A stretch of DNA of 64,000 nt, from assembly GCA_964621265.1 (NCBI GenBank), contig CAZULQ010000002.1, positions 1 through 64,000 on the forward strand, read 5' to 3'. The notes under the pieces were generated by a model, which was not told the origin of the DNA, made no database searches, and worked only from the letters and a program-made list of their open reading frames with translations. Of the stretch, positions 51,001 to 58,507 are shown in pieces. Each line of letters begins with the position of its first letter. The stretch's first letter is position 1. This DNA is from Porcipelethomonas sp964621265. Its GTDB lineage: Bacteria; Bacillota; Clostridia; Oscillospirales; Ruminococcaceae. The position numbers were made by a program, and so were the translations under genes.

Positions 51001-51031
51001 AGACCCTGTTGTTGCGCTTCGTTCAGAATAA
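48023..51031 (+). CDS. ABC transporter fusion: ATPase plus FtsX-type permease with large outer domain
   Basis: This 1002-residue protein joins a MacB/LolD-type ATPase (1-230; Walker A GQSGCGKTT at 38-46, signature MSGGQMQRVAIA, Walker B ILADEPTGALD) to an FtsX permease by a lysine-rich linker. One helix (about 275-297) precedes an outer domain of about 550 residues. Three helices then form the FtsX domain (about 855-1002, with TLISVQERTKEIGILRAIGASKRDVSSMF). Such transporters move no solute inward; they work as mechanotransducers or peptide detoxifiers. AAAGGAGG lies 14 bases before the ATG, unusually far. The divergent kinase and regulator suggest an antimicrobial-peptide or envelope-stress module. 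Confidence 0.92.
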   Translation: MLELKGIKKDYLAGENTVHALKGIDLQFRKSEFVSILGQSGCGKTTMLNIIGGLDQYTEGDLIINGTSTKDFKNRDWDTYRNHSIGFVFQSYNLIPHQTVLQNVEIALTLSGVSKTERRERAKQALKEVGLESQLNKKPSEMSGGQMQRVAIARALVNNPDIILADEPTGALDTETSIQVMEILKEISKDRLIIMVTHNPELAEKYSSRIIRMLDGKITDDSAPLSAKECQIEDAQNKADREKKKKTKKPSMKLSTSFMLSLKNLFTKKGRTLLTSFAGSIGIIGIALIFAISQGFQNYIDLVQENTLSSYPLTIEKQTVDLTTLMETFMASAKSDSEHDTDAIYKKSATYDIINSFVNIETKENDLRSFKAFVEDKYADKSEENRFDDAINGIQYAYNLDLLVYTKNVDGTIIYSDTQSLLVDMMSEFFGADMSSMMTMSDTMMEGFGTMAQMNNGAMLWQELLPGDNGAPVNDLLKSQYDVIYGSWPNSYDEVVLVVDENNELNDLVLYALGLESEENMNKIMDAAMNKTELEVDTKSWSYEEICDMEFRTVLNSSCYSYDETTGLYTDLRDSETGIQYLYDNGVKLKVSGIIRPNEDAQTTMLMGSIGYTSDLTEYVIENSKNADAVNAQLENPNMDILTGLPFKDETGAITEEAKAEAFRNHIDGLDDAGKINMYVAMKSIPTEDVLNAGIADAMTGVTRADMEAVLIQAMSQQMNMSESELASYITEMSDDEVTQYYSSMLAEQFKMAYAQSVQQEMAMLSPEELLGGLNAEIGTFTDAQLAVFYDEIMVFSESTYEKNLELMGYIDLDEPATINLFASSFENKDIIEEEIAEYNKDVEEVSKIQYTDYVGIMMSSITTIIDTITYVLIAFVAISLIVSSIMIGVITLISVQERTKEIGILRAIGASKRDVSSMFNAETVIIGFTSGLVGVLITYLLCIPINIVVHSLTDITALNAVLPLPVALILIAISMLLTLIAGIIPSRSAAKKDPVVALRSE

Positions 51032-51052
51032 TACAAAAGCTCAATCAAGAAA

Positions 51053-51080
51053 AAAGGAGACCTTCGGGTCTCCTTTGATT
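51053..51080 (+). terminator. Terminator of the ABC fusion gene
   Basis: A 10-bp AAAGGAGACC/GGTCTCCTTT stem is capped by a TTCG tetraloop. Confidence 0.9.
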
Positions 51081-51091
51081 TTATATTACAC

Positions 51092-51124
51092 AAAAAACGC
51101 TTCTGAAATCAATCAGAAGCGTTC
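51092..51124 (-). terminator. Terminator of adhE
   Basis: On the minus strand an 11-bp AACGCTTCTGA/TCAGAAGCGTT stem is followed by TTTTG. Confidence 0.9.
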
Positions 51125-51129
51125 TTATT

Positions 51130-53766
51130 TTATTTACCGTGATATGCAAGCATATAAAGCTTTTTGAGCTCTTCAATTCTTGGAAGACGTGGGTTTGCAG
51201 TTGTGCACTGGTCATCGAATGCCTTGTAAGCTAAGTCTTCAAGTGACTTTTCAAATACCTCAGGGTCGATGTATGAACGCTTGTCAAGCTCGCCTGCTTC
51301 CTTGATTGAAAGCGGAATACCAACGGCTGTCATAAGCTTTCTTACAGCGTCCGCAAGAGCCTTTACACCCTCCTGTGCTGTTGCATCAGCAGGTGCCGCA
51401 CCGATAGCCTTTGCAATATCAGCATAACGCTCAGGTGCAACATAGTGTGTGTACTTTGGCCATGCCGCAAACTTTGTAGGAGTTTCCTCACCGTTATACT
51501 CGATAACGTGTGGGAGGAGATATGCGTTTGCAAGACCGTGAGGAATATGGAACTCACCGCCAAGCTTGTGTGCGAGTGAATGGTTTACGCCGAGGAATGC
51601 GTTTGTAAACGCCATACCTGCGATACATGAAGCATTGTGCATCTTCTCTCTTGAAAGCTGGTCAGCGTTTTCATAAGAGCTTGGAAGATACTTGAATACA
51701 AGCTTGATTGCGTGAAGCGCCAGAGCGTCAGTATAGTCATTTGCAAGAACTGATACATAAGCTTCGATAGCGTGAGTTAAAACGTCAAGACCTGTAAATG
51801 CAGTTGATGACTTCGGAACTGTGTATACAAACTCAGGGTCGATAATTGCGATATCAGGTGTGAGCTCATAGTCAGCAAGAGGATATTTCATATTCTTGCT
51901 CTTGTCTGAAATTACAGCGAATGAAGTAACCTCAGAACCTGTACCCGATGTTGTCGGGATAGCAACCATCTTCGCCTTCTTACCCATCTTAGGGAACTTA
52001 TAGACTCTCTTTCTGATGTCCATGAACTTCTGAGCCATGCCTACAAAGTCAGCGTCAGGATTTTCATAGAACAACCACATTGCCTTTGCTGCGTCCATAG
52101 CAGAACCGCCGCCGAGAGCAATAATTGTGTCAGGCTGGAAATCGTTCATGAACTCTGCGCCCTTCTGAACTGTTGTAAGGTCAGGGTCAGGTTCAACATC
52201 GCTGAATATTTCAATGATAGGCTTGTTTGAGTTCTTTCTGAGCTGATAAACAACCTTTTCAACATAATTGAATTTAACCATGCCAGGGTCAGCAACAATC
52301 ATAACTCTCTTGATATCAGGCATCTTAGCGAGATACTGAACAGAACCCGGCTCAATATAAATCTTTTCAGGTACCTTGAACCACTGCATATTAATTCTCC
52401 TCTTAGCAACCTTTTTCTTATTGATGAGATTTTTAGCGGTAACATTCTCAGAAACTGAGTTTTTACCGTAAGAACCACAGCCGAGCGTGAGAGATGGTGC
52501 CATAGCGTTATAAACGTCACCGATTGCACCGAATGATGCAGGTGAATTTACAACAACACGGCTCGCCTTCATAACCTGGCCGTATTTTTCAATGATTTCT
52601 TCGTTGCCCGAGTGAACAACAGCTGTGTGTCCCGCACCGTGCTTTAACATTTCTTCACAAAGCTCGAATGCATGGTCTGTATTCTCTGATTTTACAATTG
52701 CAAGTACAGGTGAAAGCTTTTCAAGTGCAAGCGGATACTTTGAAGCGTCTGTTCCGCCAAGCTCAACGCAGAGTACCTTTGTTTCCTTAGGAATTGTAAT
52801 TCCTGCCTTTTCGGCAATCTGCCATGGATACTGTCCGACAACCCATGGCTGAACAGCCATCTTTTCAACGTTTATAACAACATCCTGAATTTTCTGAACT
52901 TCCTCAGGCTTAGCAAAGTAACAGCCGTGATGCTTCATGAATTCAACTGATTCGTCATAAACCTCTTTATCAATAATTGCGGCCTGTTCTGACGCACAGA
53001 TCATACCGTTATCGAATGATTTTGAAAGAATAAGGTCATTTACCGCCTGCTTGATATCAGCAGTCTTTTCAATGTAGCATGGTGTATTACCGGGGCCTAC
53101 ACCAAGCGCAGGCTTACCTGCTGAGTAAGCCGCCTTAACCATTCCCGGACCACCTGTTGCAAGAATTGTTGCAACGTCAGGGTGATTCATAAGACAGCCT
53201 GTTGCTTCGATTGAAGGGTATTCAATCCACTGAACGCAGTGCTTTGGTGCACCTGCCGCAATAGCAGCGTCTCTTACGATTTCAGCGGCTCTTACAGAGC
53301 ACTTCTGAGCGTTCGGGTGGAAACCGAAGATAATCGGATTTCTTGTCTTGGCACAGATAATTGCCTTGAACATTGTAGTGGAAGTAGGGTTTGTAACAGG
53401 TGTAACACCTGCAACGATACCAACAGGCTCACCGATTTCGAGATAGCCTTCGTTTTCGTTGTCCTCTATGATTCCGACAGTCTTTTCATACTTGATTGAA
53501 TGCCAGATATATTCTGTTGAGAAGATGTTTTTGGTAACCTTGTCTTCAAAGATACCTCTGCCTGTTTCCTCAACAGCCATTTTTGCAAGCTCCATCTGTG
53601 CAGAAAGACCTGCAAGAGCCATAGCCTTTGTGATTTTATCAACCTGTTCCTGGTTGAGTGACATATATTCGTCTAAAGCCGCCTTTGCATTCGCAACCAG
53701 CTCGTCGACCATAACCTTAGCGTCAGGTTCCTGCTGCGCCTTGATTGTTTCCTTTTCATTTGCCAT
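51130..53766 (-). CDS. adhE: Bifunctional acetaldehyde-CoA/alcohol dehydrogenase
   Basis: This enzyme reduces acetyl-CoA to acetaldehyde and on to ethanol, re-oxidising two NADH. The aldehyde dehydrogenase half (1-about 440) has the catalytic Cys 257 in SFDNGMICASEQA and GVGPGNTPCYIE. The iron alcohol dehydrogenase half (about 460-878) has GGGSAMDAAKAMW, the iron-binding DVLTHAIEAYVS and GVNHSLAHKLGGEFHIPHGLANA. Its full length (878) matches spirosome-forming AdhE. AGGAGG precedes the ATG. A perfect Rex box just downstream of the promoter shows that it is repressed when NADH is low relative to NAD+. Confidence 0.98.
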   Translation of the reverse strand: MANEKETIKAQQEPDAKVMVDELVANAKAALDEYMSLNQEQVDKITKAMALAGLSAQMELAKMAVEETGRGIFEDKVTKNIFSTEYIWHSIKYEKTVGIIEDNENEGYLEIGEPVGIVAGVTPVTNPTSTTMFKAIICAKTRNPIIFGFHPNAQKCSVRAAEIVRDAAIAAGAPKHCVQWIEYPSIEATGCLMNHPDVATILATGGPGMVKAAYSAGKPALGVGPGNTPCYIEKTADIKQAVNDLILSKSFDNGMICASEQAAIIDKEVYDESVEFMKHHGCYFAKPEEVQKIQDVVINVEKMAVQPWVVGQYPWQIAEKAGITIPKETKVLCVELGGTDASKYPLALEKLSPVLAIVKSENTDHAFELCEEMLKHGAGHTAVVHSGNEEIIEKYGQVMKASRVVVNSPASFGAIGDVYNAMAPSLTLGCGSYGKNSVSENVTAKNLINKKKVAKRRINMQWFKVPEKIYIEPGSVQYLAKMPDIKRVMIVADPGMVKFNYVEKVVYQLRKNSNKPIIEIFSDVEPDPDLTTVQKGAEFMNDFQPDTIIALGGGSAMDAAKAMWLFYENPDADFVGMAQKFMDIRKRVYKFPKMGKKAKMVAIPTTSGTGSEVTSFAVISDKSKNMKYPLADYELTPDIAIIDPEFVYTVPKSSTAFTGLDVLTHAIEAYVSVLANDYTDALALHAIKLVFKYLPSSYENADQLSREKMHNASCIAGMAFTNAFLGVNHSLAHKLGGEFHIPHGLANAYLLPHVIEYNGEETPTKFAAWPKYTHYVAPERYADIAKAIGAAPADATAQEGVKALADAVRKLMTAVGIPLSIKEAGELDKRSYIDPEVFEKSLEDLAYKAFDDQCTTANPRLPRIEELKKLYMLAYHGK

Positions 53767-53830
53767 AATGAGTTTCCTCCTGTAAATAATTGCAGTTTTA
53801 TCGCTTTTATGACGTAATATTTTTATAAAG

Positions 53831-53848
53831 TTGTTAATTTCTTAACAA
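53831..53848. promoter_or_regulatory. Perfect Rex operator in front of adhE
   Basis: TTGTTAATTTCTTAACAA is the canonical Rex site (TTGTTAA, four bases, TTAACAA) without a mismatch. It starts four bases after the adhE -10 box and so covers the transcription start. Rex is released by NADH, which links ethanol formation to redox state. Confidence 0.9.
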
Positions 53849-53852
53849 TAAA

Positions 53853-53882
53853 ATTATATCATATTTCAAGCCTCATTGTCAA
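53853..53882 (-). promoter_or_regulatory. Sigma-A promoter of adhE
   Basis: On the minus strand TTGACA (53882-53877), an 18-bp spacer and TATAAT (53858-53853). The leader is about 80 bases. The stretch 53883-54019 towards the GntR promoter holds nothing else that I recognise. Confidence 0.8.
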
Positions 53883-54019
53883 TAAAACAGGCAAAATAAT
53901 TATACTGAATTACAGTCATATTTTCCCCGTTCTTTATTACATTATGACGAATAGTTTTCTTGTGTAACAAAGCTATGAACGCTTTTTGCAATTCGTTTCA
54001 AAAAATTTTCGGAAAAGTG

Positions 54020-54048
54020 TTGACAAATGGAAAAAAGTGTGGTATTAT
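54020..54048 (+). promoter_or_regulatory. Sigma-A promoter of the GntR-ABC operon
   Basis: TTGACA (54020-54025), a 17-bp spacer and TATTAT (54043-54048). Confidence 0.8.
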
Positions 54049-54055
54049 ACACTTG

Positions 54056-54077
54056 TAGTTAATTACTCGACTAACTA
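54056..54077. promoter_or_regulatory. Probable autoregulatory operator of the GntR protein
   Basis: TAGTTA and TAACTA form a dyad with 10 bases between them. The site begins eight bases after the -10 box and covers the expected start of transcription. A bound GntR dimer would block its own operon. Confidence 0.55.
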
Positions 54078-54102
54078 ACCAATTAAGAAAGGAGAGAACA
54101 AT

Positions 54103-54462
54103 ATGGATTTTGAAAACGAAAAGCCGATATTCATGCAGATTGCTGAAGAAATTGAGGACGCAATTCTGACAGGCGGATTTCCCGAAGAAAGCAGAATACC
54201 GTCGATAACCGAATTTTCGGTAAACTATAAAATTAATCCTGCAACTGCACTTAAAGGTATCAACATACTTGTAGAAAGCGGAATCGTGTATAAGAAAAGA
54301 GGGGTTGGAATGTTTGTGGCAAACGGTGCTAAGGAAAAGCTTACACAGAAAAGAAAAGAAGCATTTTTTGAAAATTATGTAAAAACAATGATAACCGAGG
54401 CGGCACGTCTTGGCATAAAAAAAGAGGATATAATTGAAATGCTGAGGGAGGAAGAAAAATGA
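54103..54462 (+). CDS. GntR-family regulator, YtrA subfamily
   Basis: A 119-residue repressor. The winged helix (about 8-75: PIFMQIAEEIEDAILTGGFPEESRIPSITEFSVNYKINPATALKGINIL) is followed by a short helical dimerisation tail, the mark of the YtrA subgroup, which controls ABC transporters. It overlaps the ATPase gene by four bases (ATGA), so the two are translationally coupled. AAAGGAGAG precedes the ATG. Confidence 0.92.
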   Translation: MDFENEKPIFMQIAEEIEDAILTGGFPEESRIPSITEFSVNYKINPATALKGINILVESGIVYKKRGVGMFVANGAKEKLTQKRKEAFFENYVKTMITEAARLGIKKEDIIEMLREEEK

Positions 54463-55307
54463 GCTGTATTGAAATAAAGAATATAAGCAAACGCTTTAAG
54501 GACACACTGGCGCTTGATAATGTAAGCATAAAATTTGAGGAAGGCAAGATTTACGGTCTTCTCGGACGAAACGGTGCGGGAAAATCGACACTTCTGAAAA
54601 TTCTTTCAAACAGAATTTTCGCTGATTCGGGAGAAGTACTCATCGACGGGGAAAAGGCAACTGAAAACGACAGCGCACAGACAAAAATCTACCTTATGAG
54701 CGAAAGCAACCTTTATCCTCAGAAAATGAAGATAAAGAACGCATTTAAGCTTACTAAAAGCTTTTATCCGAACTTTGACACGGAATATGCCGAAAACATC
54801 GCAATCCAGTTCGGGCTTGACTTAAACAAGAAAATCGGCTCTCTTTCGACAGGTTACAACTCAATCTTCAAGATTGTGATTTCGCTTGCTGTCAACGTTC
54901 CTTATGTGTTCCTTGATGAGCCTGTACTCGGTCTTGACGCAAATCACCGTGATATGTTCTATCGTATGCTGATTGAAAAGTACTCGGAAAATCCGTTCTG
55001 CTGTGTTATTTCGACACACCTTATTGAAGAGGTTTCAACCGTAATCGAGGAAGTCGTGATAATCAAGGAAGGCAGAATTATCCGCAATGAATCAAGGGAC
55101 GCACTCCTTGAAACAGGCTATACAGTTTCGGGTGTTGCCGAAAAGGTTGATGAGTACATCAAGGGCAAGGAAGTTATAAGCGTTGACACATTCGGCGGTC
55201 TGAAAACAGCTTGTATCTCAGGAAAGCTTGACAAAAACGGTCTGCCTGAAGGCCTTGAGCTTACAGCATTAGACCTGCAGAAGCTGTTCGTTCAGCTGAC
55301 AAACTAA
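54459..55307 (+). CDS. ABC transporter ATP-binding protein (YtrB-like)
   Basis: A 282-residue ATPase. Walker A GRNGAGKST lies at about 37-45. The signature region is unusual, LSTGYNSIFKIVISLA in place of LSGGQ. Walker B is VPYVFLDEPVLGLD. A C-terminal extension of about 70 residues follows. The altered signature is common in the YtrB/BcrA-like group. It should energise the membrane protein encoded next. Induction of such operons by cell-wall-active antibiotics is known in Bacillus and is a reasonable guess here. Confidence 0.88.
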   Translation: MSCIEIKNISKRFKDTLALDNVSIKFEEGKIYGLLGRNGAGKSTLLKILSNRIFADSGEVLIDGEKATENDSAQTKIYLMSESNLYPQKMKIKNAFKLTKSFYPNFDTEYAENIAIQFGLDLNKKIGSLSTGYNSIFKIVISLAVNVPYVFLDEPVLGLDANHRDMFYRMLIEKYSENPFCCVISTHLIEEVSTVIEEVVIIKEGRIIRNESRDALLETGYTVSGVAEKVDEYIKGKEVISVDTFGGLKTACISGKLDKNGLPEGLELTALDLQKLFVQLTN

Positions 55308-55320
55308 GGAGGGAACAAAA

Positions 55321-56061
55321 ATGAAAATTAAACCAATGCTGATGTATCAGCTTAAAGGAATGACAAGAAGTTATTTTGTTGTTATGGCGGCAGTTTTAGC
55401 GCTTACTCTCGGTTCTGCAATAATGGCGTCATTTACAGGAAACATAGGCATGCTTGGCGGAATGGAGCTTACAACAATAATCTATCTGATTATAGCGTCA
55501 ATTAACTGCTATGGAGAAGAGCTGAAGCTTAGCATTCAGAACGCCGCATCAAGAAAGACATTCTATATCTCAACTGCAATATGTGTTGTTATAACAGCGT
55601 TTGTTGCAGGACTTGGAGACACAGTTCTGAGCGTAATCGGTAATGCCTGTGAAACTACTGAAAACAGTTTCAACTTTGCTTCAATGTATGAACAGGCTTA
55701 CAATGACAATTATCTTAATACTTCACCTGTTGCAATGGACTATGTAAAAGGCTTTGTTTTAAGATTTGCCTGCTATGCAGGGGTTCTTGGATTCGGCAAG
55801 TTTGTCGGTGCGTTGTATTACAGACTCAGCAAGTCATTAAAAATTATCGTTTCACTCGGAGCATATTTACTCATAGTGGCAACATTTACAATTGACTCGT
55901 TATATTTAAGTCAGATAATTGTAACTAAGATAAGCAATACAATGATGTGGGCACAAGAAAACAGCTTTAACTGCGCACTCCTCGGTGCTGCTGCCGCAGT
56001 TATATTCTTTGCGGCGTCATGGATTTTTACAAGACGCGCTCGTGTAGACGACAGAAATTAA
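55321..56061 (+). CDS. ABC permease-like membrane protein
   Basis: A 246-residue protein with six predicted helices (about 18-38, 43-63, 82-105, 140-160, 175-197 and 215-235). It follows the YtrB-like ATPase by 13 bases with GGAGG before the ATG, which makes it the likely membrane partner. I do not recognise a close family. Only one permease is present, so it would have to form a homodimer. Confidence 0.75.
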   Translation: MKIKPMLMYQLKGMTRSYFVVMAAVLALTLGSAIMASFTGNIGMLGGMELTTIIYLIIASINCYGEELKLSIQNAASRKTFYISTAICVVITAFVAGLGDTVLSVIGNACETTENSFNFASMYEQAYNDNYLNTSPVAMDYVKGFVLRFACYAGVLGFGKFVGALYYRLSKSLKIIVSLGAYLLIVATFTIDSLYLSQIIVTKISNTMMWAQENSFNCALLGAAAAVIFFAASWIFTRRARVDDRN

Positions 56062-56078
56062 TATATATATATACAACA

Positions 56079-56107
56079 AAAGCCGGGCTGCCGCCCGGCT
56101 TTCTTGT
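56079..56107. terminator. Terminator of the GntR-ABC operon (also ddh)
   Basis: A perfect 10-bp AAAGCCGGGC/GCCCGGCTTT stem with a TGCC loop lies between convergent genes. Confidence 0.9.
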
Positions 56108-56111
56108 TTTA

Positions 56112-57101
56112 TTAAAGCATCTGAGCTCTGAGCTCATCTGCACTCTTTATTGATAAAAGTCCCGGTGCAATGTCAAATACTGTTTTTGCACCCTTGTCAC
56201 CGCTCTTGCTTAATCTGTATGCGGCTCTTGCGTATGCCACGAGAATACTTGATGTAAACTCAGGGTTTGAACCAAGCTTTAAGCTGTATTCAACGATGTG
56301 TGATGTTTCGCCGTTTACGCCTGTCTTACCGCTTCTGATTACAAAGCCGCCGTGTGGAATACCGCTGTGGTCACGGTCAAGCTCTTCCTGAGAAATAAAG
56401 TGAACTGTTGTGTCATAGTCCGCAAAATAGTTAGGCATATTCTTGATTTCAGCTTCAATCTTAGACTTGTCAGCACCTTCCTTTGCAACAACAAAGCATT
56501 CTCTGTGGTGCTTCTGACGTGTTGTAAGCTCAGGGTCTTCACCTCTGCGTACAGCTTCAACAGCTTCTTCAACAGGAATTGTATACTGCTTTCCGTCTGC
56601 AACGCCTTCAACTCTTCTGATAGCATCAGAATGTCCCTGTGAAACGCCCTTGCCCCAGAATGTGTAGTCCTTGCCCTCAGGGAGAATGCAGCTGCCGTAA
56701 AGTCTGTTCACTGAGAACATACCAGGGTCCCAGCCCACTGAAATAATACTTGTATTGCCGCCTGCCTTTGCCGCCTTGTCAACTTCAGCAAAATATTCAG
56801 GGATTTTAGCGTGAGTATCAAAGCTGTCGATTGTATTGAACATCTTTGCAAGCTCAGGTCCCTGCTGTGGAAGGTCTTTGGCACTTCCTCCGCAAAGAAT
56901 CAGGACATCAATGTCGTTTTTATAATCAGCAATGCTGTCGATTGAATAAACAGGAACACCCTCAGTCATAATCTTAAGGTCATCAGGATTACGACGTGTG
57001 AAAACTGCTGCAAGCTTCATGTCAGGATTCTGTCTGATAGCAAGCTCAGTACCTCTGCCGAGGTTACCGTAGCCTACAATGCCGATACGGATTTCATTCA
57101 T
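56112..57101 (-). CDS. ddh: meso-Diaminopimelate D-dehydrogenase
   Basis: The enzyme reductively aminates tetrahydrodipicolinate to meso-diaminopimelate in one NADPH-dependent step, bypassing succinyl or acetyl intermediates. It supplies the peptidoglycan cross-link residue and lysine. IGIVGYGNLGRGTELAI is the nucleotide fold. FDTHAKIPEY, SVGWDPGMFSVNRL, FWGKGVSQGHSDAIRR and EYSLKLGSNPEFTSS are the Ddh blocks. The length (329) is normal. I start it at ATG 57101; the TTG three codons earlier is too close to AAAGGA. Ddh is typical of some Ruminococcus and Bacteroides species. Confidence 0.95.
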   Translation of the reverse strand: MNEIRIGIVGYGNLGRGTELAIRQNPDMKLAAVFTRRNPDDLKIMTEGVPVYSIDSIADYKNDIDVLILCGGSAKDLPQQGPELAKMFNTIDSFDTHAKIPEYFAEVDKAAKAGGNTSIISVGWDPGMFSVNRLYGSCILPEGKDYTFWGKGVSQGHSDAIRRVEGVADGKQYTIPVEEAVEAVRRGEDPELTTRQKHHRECFVVAKEGADKSKIEAEIKNMPNYFADYDTTVHFISQEELDRDHSGIPHGGFVIRSGKTGVNGETSHIVEYSLKLGSNPEFTSSILVAYARAAYRLSKSGDKGAKTVFDIAPGLLSIKSADELRAQML

Positions 57102-57122
57102 AGTTATCAATTCCTTTCGCTA

Positions 57123-57140
57123 AAGCGCCGCAAGGCGCTT
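57123..57140 (-). other. Leader hairpin of ddh
   Basis: A 7-bp AAGCGCC/GGCGCTT stem with a 4-base loop lies between a TATAAT (57160-57155, minus) and the ddh ribosome site, so it would be in the 5' leader. It has no T-tract. It may stabilise the message or limit access to the ribosome site. Confidence 0.45.
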
Positions 57141-57190
57141 AATCTCTGCAATAAATTATATCACATTTGAAGCCGTTTGAAAAGATATTT

Positions 57191-57258
57191 AAGCAAAAAA
57201 ATCTTTCCATAACTGCAAAAATTGTTTTAACCACAAACCGCAATTTTGGAAAGATTTT
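57191..57258 (-). terminator. Terminator after the AI-2E-family gene
   Basis: An outer stem AAAATCTTTCC/GGAAAGATTTT and an inner CAAAATTG-type stem frame a long loop. On the minus strand a run of T follows. It begins 20 bases beyond the stop codon. Confidence 0.65.
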
Positions 57259-57278
57259 ATATATTGATTTATTATAGT

Positions 57279-58490
57279 CTATTTATTCAGCTCTTCTTCG
57301 AGCGCTTCCTTTGCTTCTTCAAGTCTCACCTTTTCCTGCAGGCAGGCGTAAAGGATAGAAGCAATCGGCACAGCAAGTATCATACCGAGCACGCCGCCGA
57401 GACCGCCGCCGACAGTAATTGCAAAGAGTACCCAAAGTCCAGGAAGTCCGATTGAGCTTCCGACAACCTTAGGATAAATAATATTTGAATCAATCTGCTG
57501 GATTATGATAATAAACACCACAAACCACAGCGCCCTGATAGGATTTATCATAAGGAGAATAAGTGCGCCGGGAACGGTACCCAGAATCGGTCCGACAATC
57601 GGAATGATGTTTGTAATACCGATTATAACGCTTATGAGCGGAGCGTATTCAAAGCCGAACACCGACATGCCGATAAAGCAGAGAACTCCAAGAATAATCG
57701 CTTCAATAAGCTGTCCGCTTATAAAGTTTGAAAAAGCGCTGTATGCAAGCTTTACAATCTTCTCAAAGCCGTAATACTTTGTTTTGAGGATTGATTTTGT
57801 AACAACTCTTGCCTGCTTTTTCAAGTTCACCTTATCCATGAGGATATAAAGCGAGAAGACAAGTCCGATAAAGACATCGACAATTCCGCCGATGATACCG
57901 CTTGTTATGTCAACCGTTGCACCGACAACATCAGGAATATGGTTTGTAAGCTCCATAAGCTTTGCCTTTGCGTTTTCAAGTATAGCATCAAGGTCAACCT
58001 TGTCCATAATGTAGTCTATTCTGAATTTGTTCGACTCAACAAAATTCATGACATTATCTGCATACACGCTGAAATTGTCCCTGAAAAGCGTTGCGCTGTC
58101 AGCAATCTGCGGAACGATAAAGCAGATTATTCCGACAATCGCCGCAAACATGAGAAGATAAACTGTGATACAGGAGCATATAAAGCCTGCTCTGCCCGAG
58201 CTTTGCAGATTTTTCTTCGGAGCCGCCTTTTTCCGCTTTGAGCTGATTTTCTGACGCATACCAAAGAAAATACGTCTGAATTTCTGGTGAAAGAAGTTTA
58301 TCGGGCGGTTCAGAGCAAATGCTATAACACCGCCGATTATAACAGGTCGCAGTATGCTCAGAAGCAGTGAGACGATTGAAAAAAAGCCTTCATAGCGCAG
58401 TATCACAAACGCAACAATTATAAGCGCCGAACCGCTGAAAACAATCGTTTTTGCAAGCCTGTTGTTTTTAAACGAGAACTTTTTCTGCAT
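57279..58490 (-). CDS. AI-2E/PerM-family membrane transporter
   Basis: A 403-residue protein with two N-terminal helices (about 15-55), a charged cytoplasmic stretch (RQKISSKRKKAAPKK), further helices and the family core VFIGLVFSLYILMDKVNLKKQ followed by GLWVLFAITVGGGLGGVLGMILAVPIASILYA. Members export small molecules or ions; most substrates are unknown, and the AI-2 assignment applies to few. It starts 17 bases after nadC and may be co-transcribed with nadB-nadC. Confidence 0.87.
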   Translation of the reverse strand: MQKKFSFKNNRLAKTIVFSGSALIIVAFVILRYEGFFSIVSLLLSILRPVIIGGVIAFALNRPINFFHQKFRRIFFGMRQKISSKRKKAAPKKNLQSSGRAGFICSCITVYLLMFAAIVGIICFIVPQIADSATLFRDNFSVYADNVMNFVESNKFRIDYIMDKVDLDAILENAKAKLMELTNHIPDVVGATVDITSGIIGGIVDVFIGLVFSLYILMDKVNLKKQARVVTKSILKTKYYGFEKIVKLAYSAFSNFISGQLIEAIILGVLCFIGMSVFGFEYAPLISVIIGITNIIPIVGPILGTVPGALILLMINPIRALWFVVFIIIIQQIDSNIIYPKVVGSSIGLPGLWVLFAITVGGGLGGVLGMILAVPIASILYACLQEKVRLEEAKEALEEELNK

Positions 58491-58507
58491 TTAAAGCTGT
58501 CCTCCTT

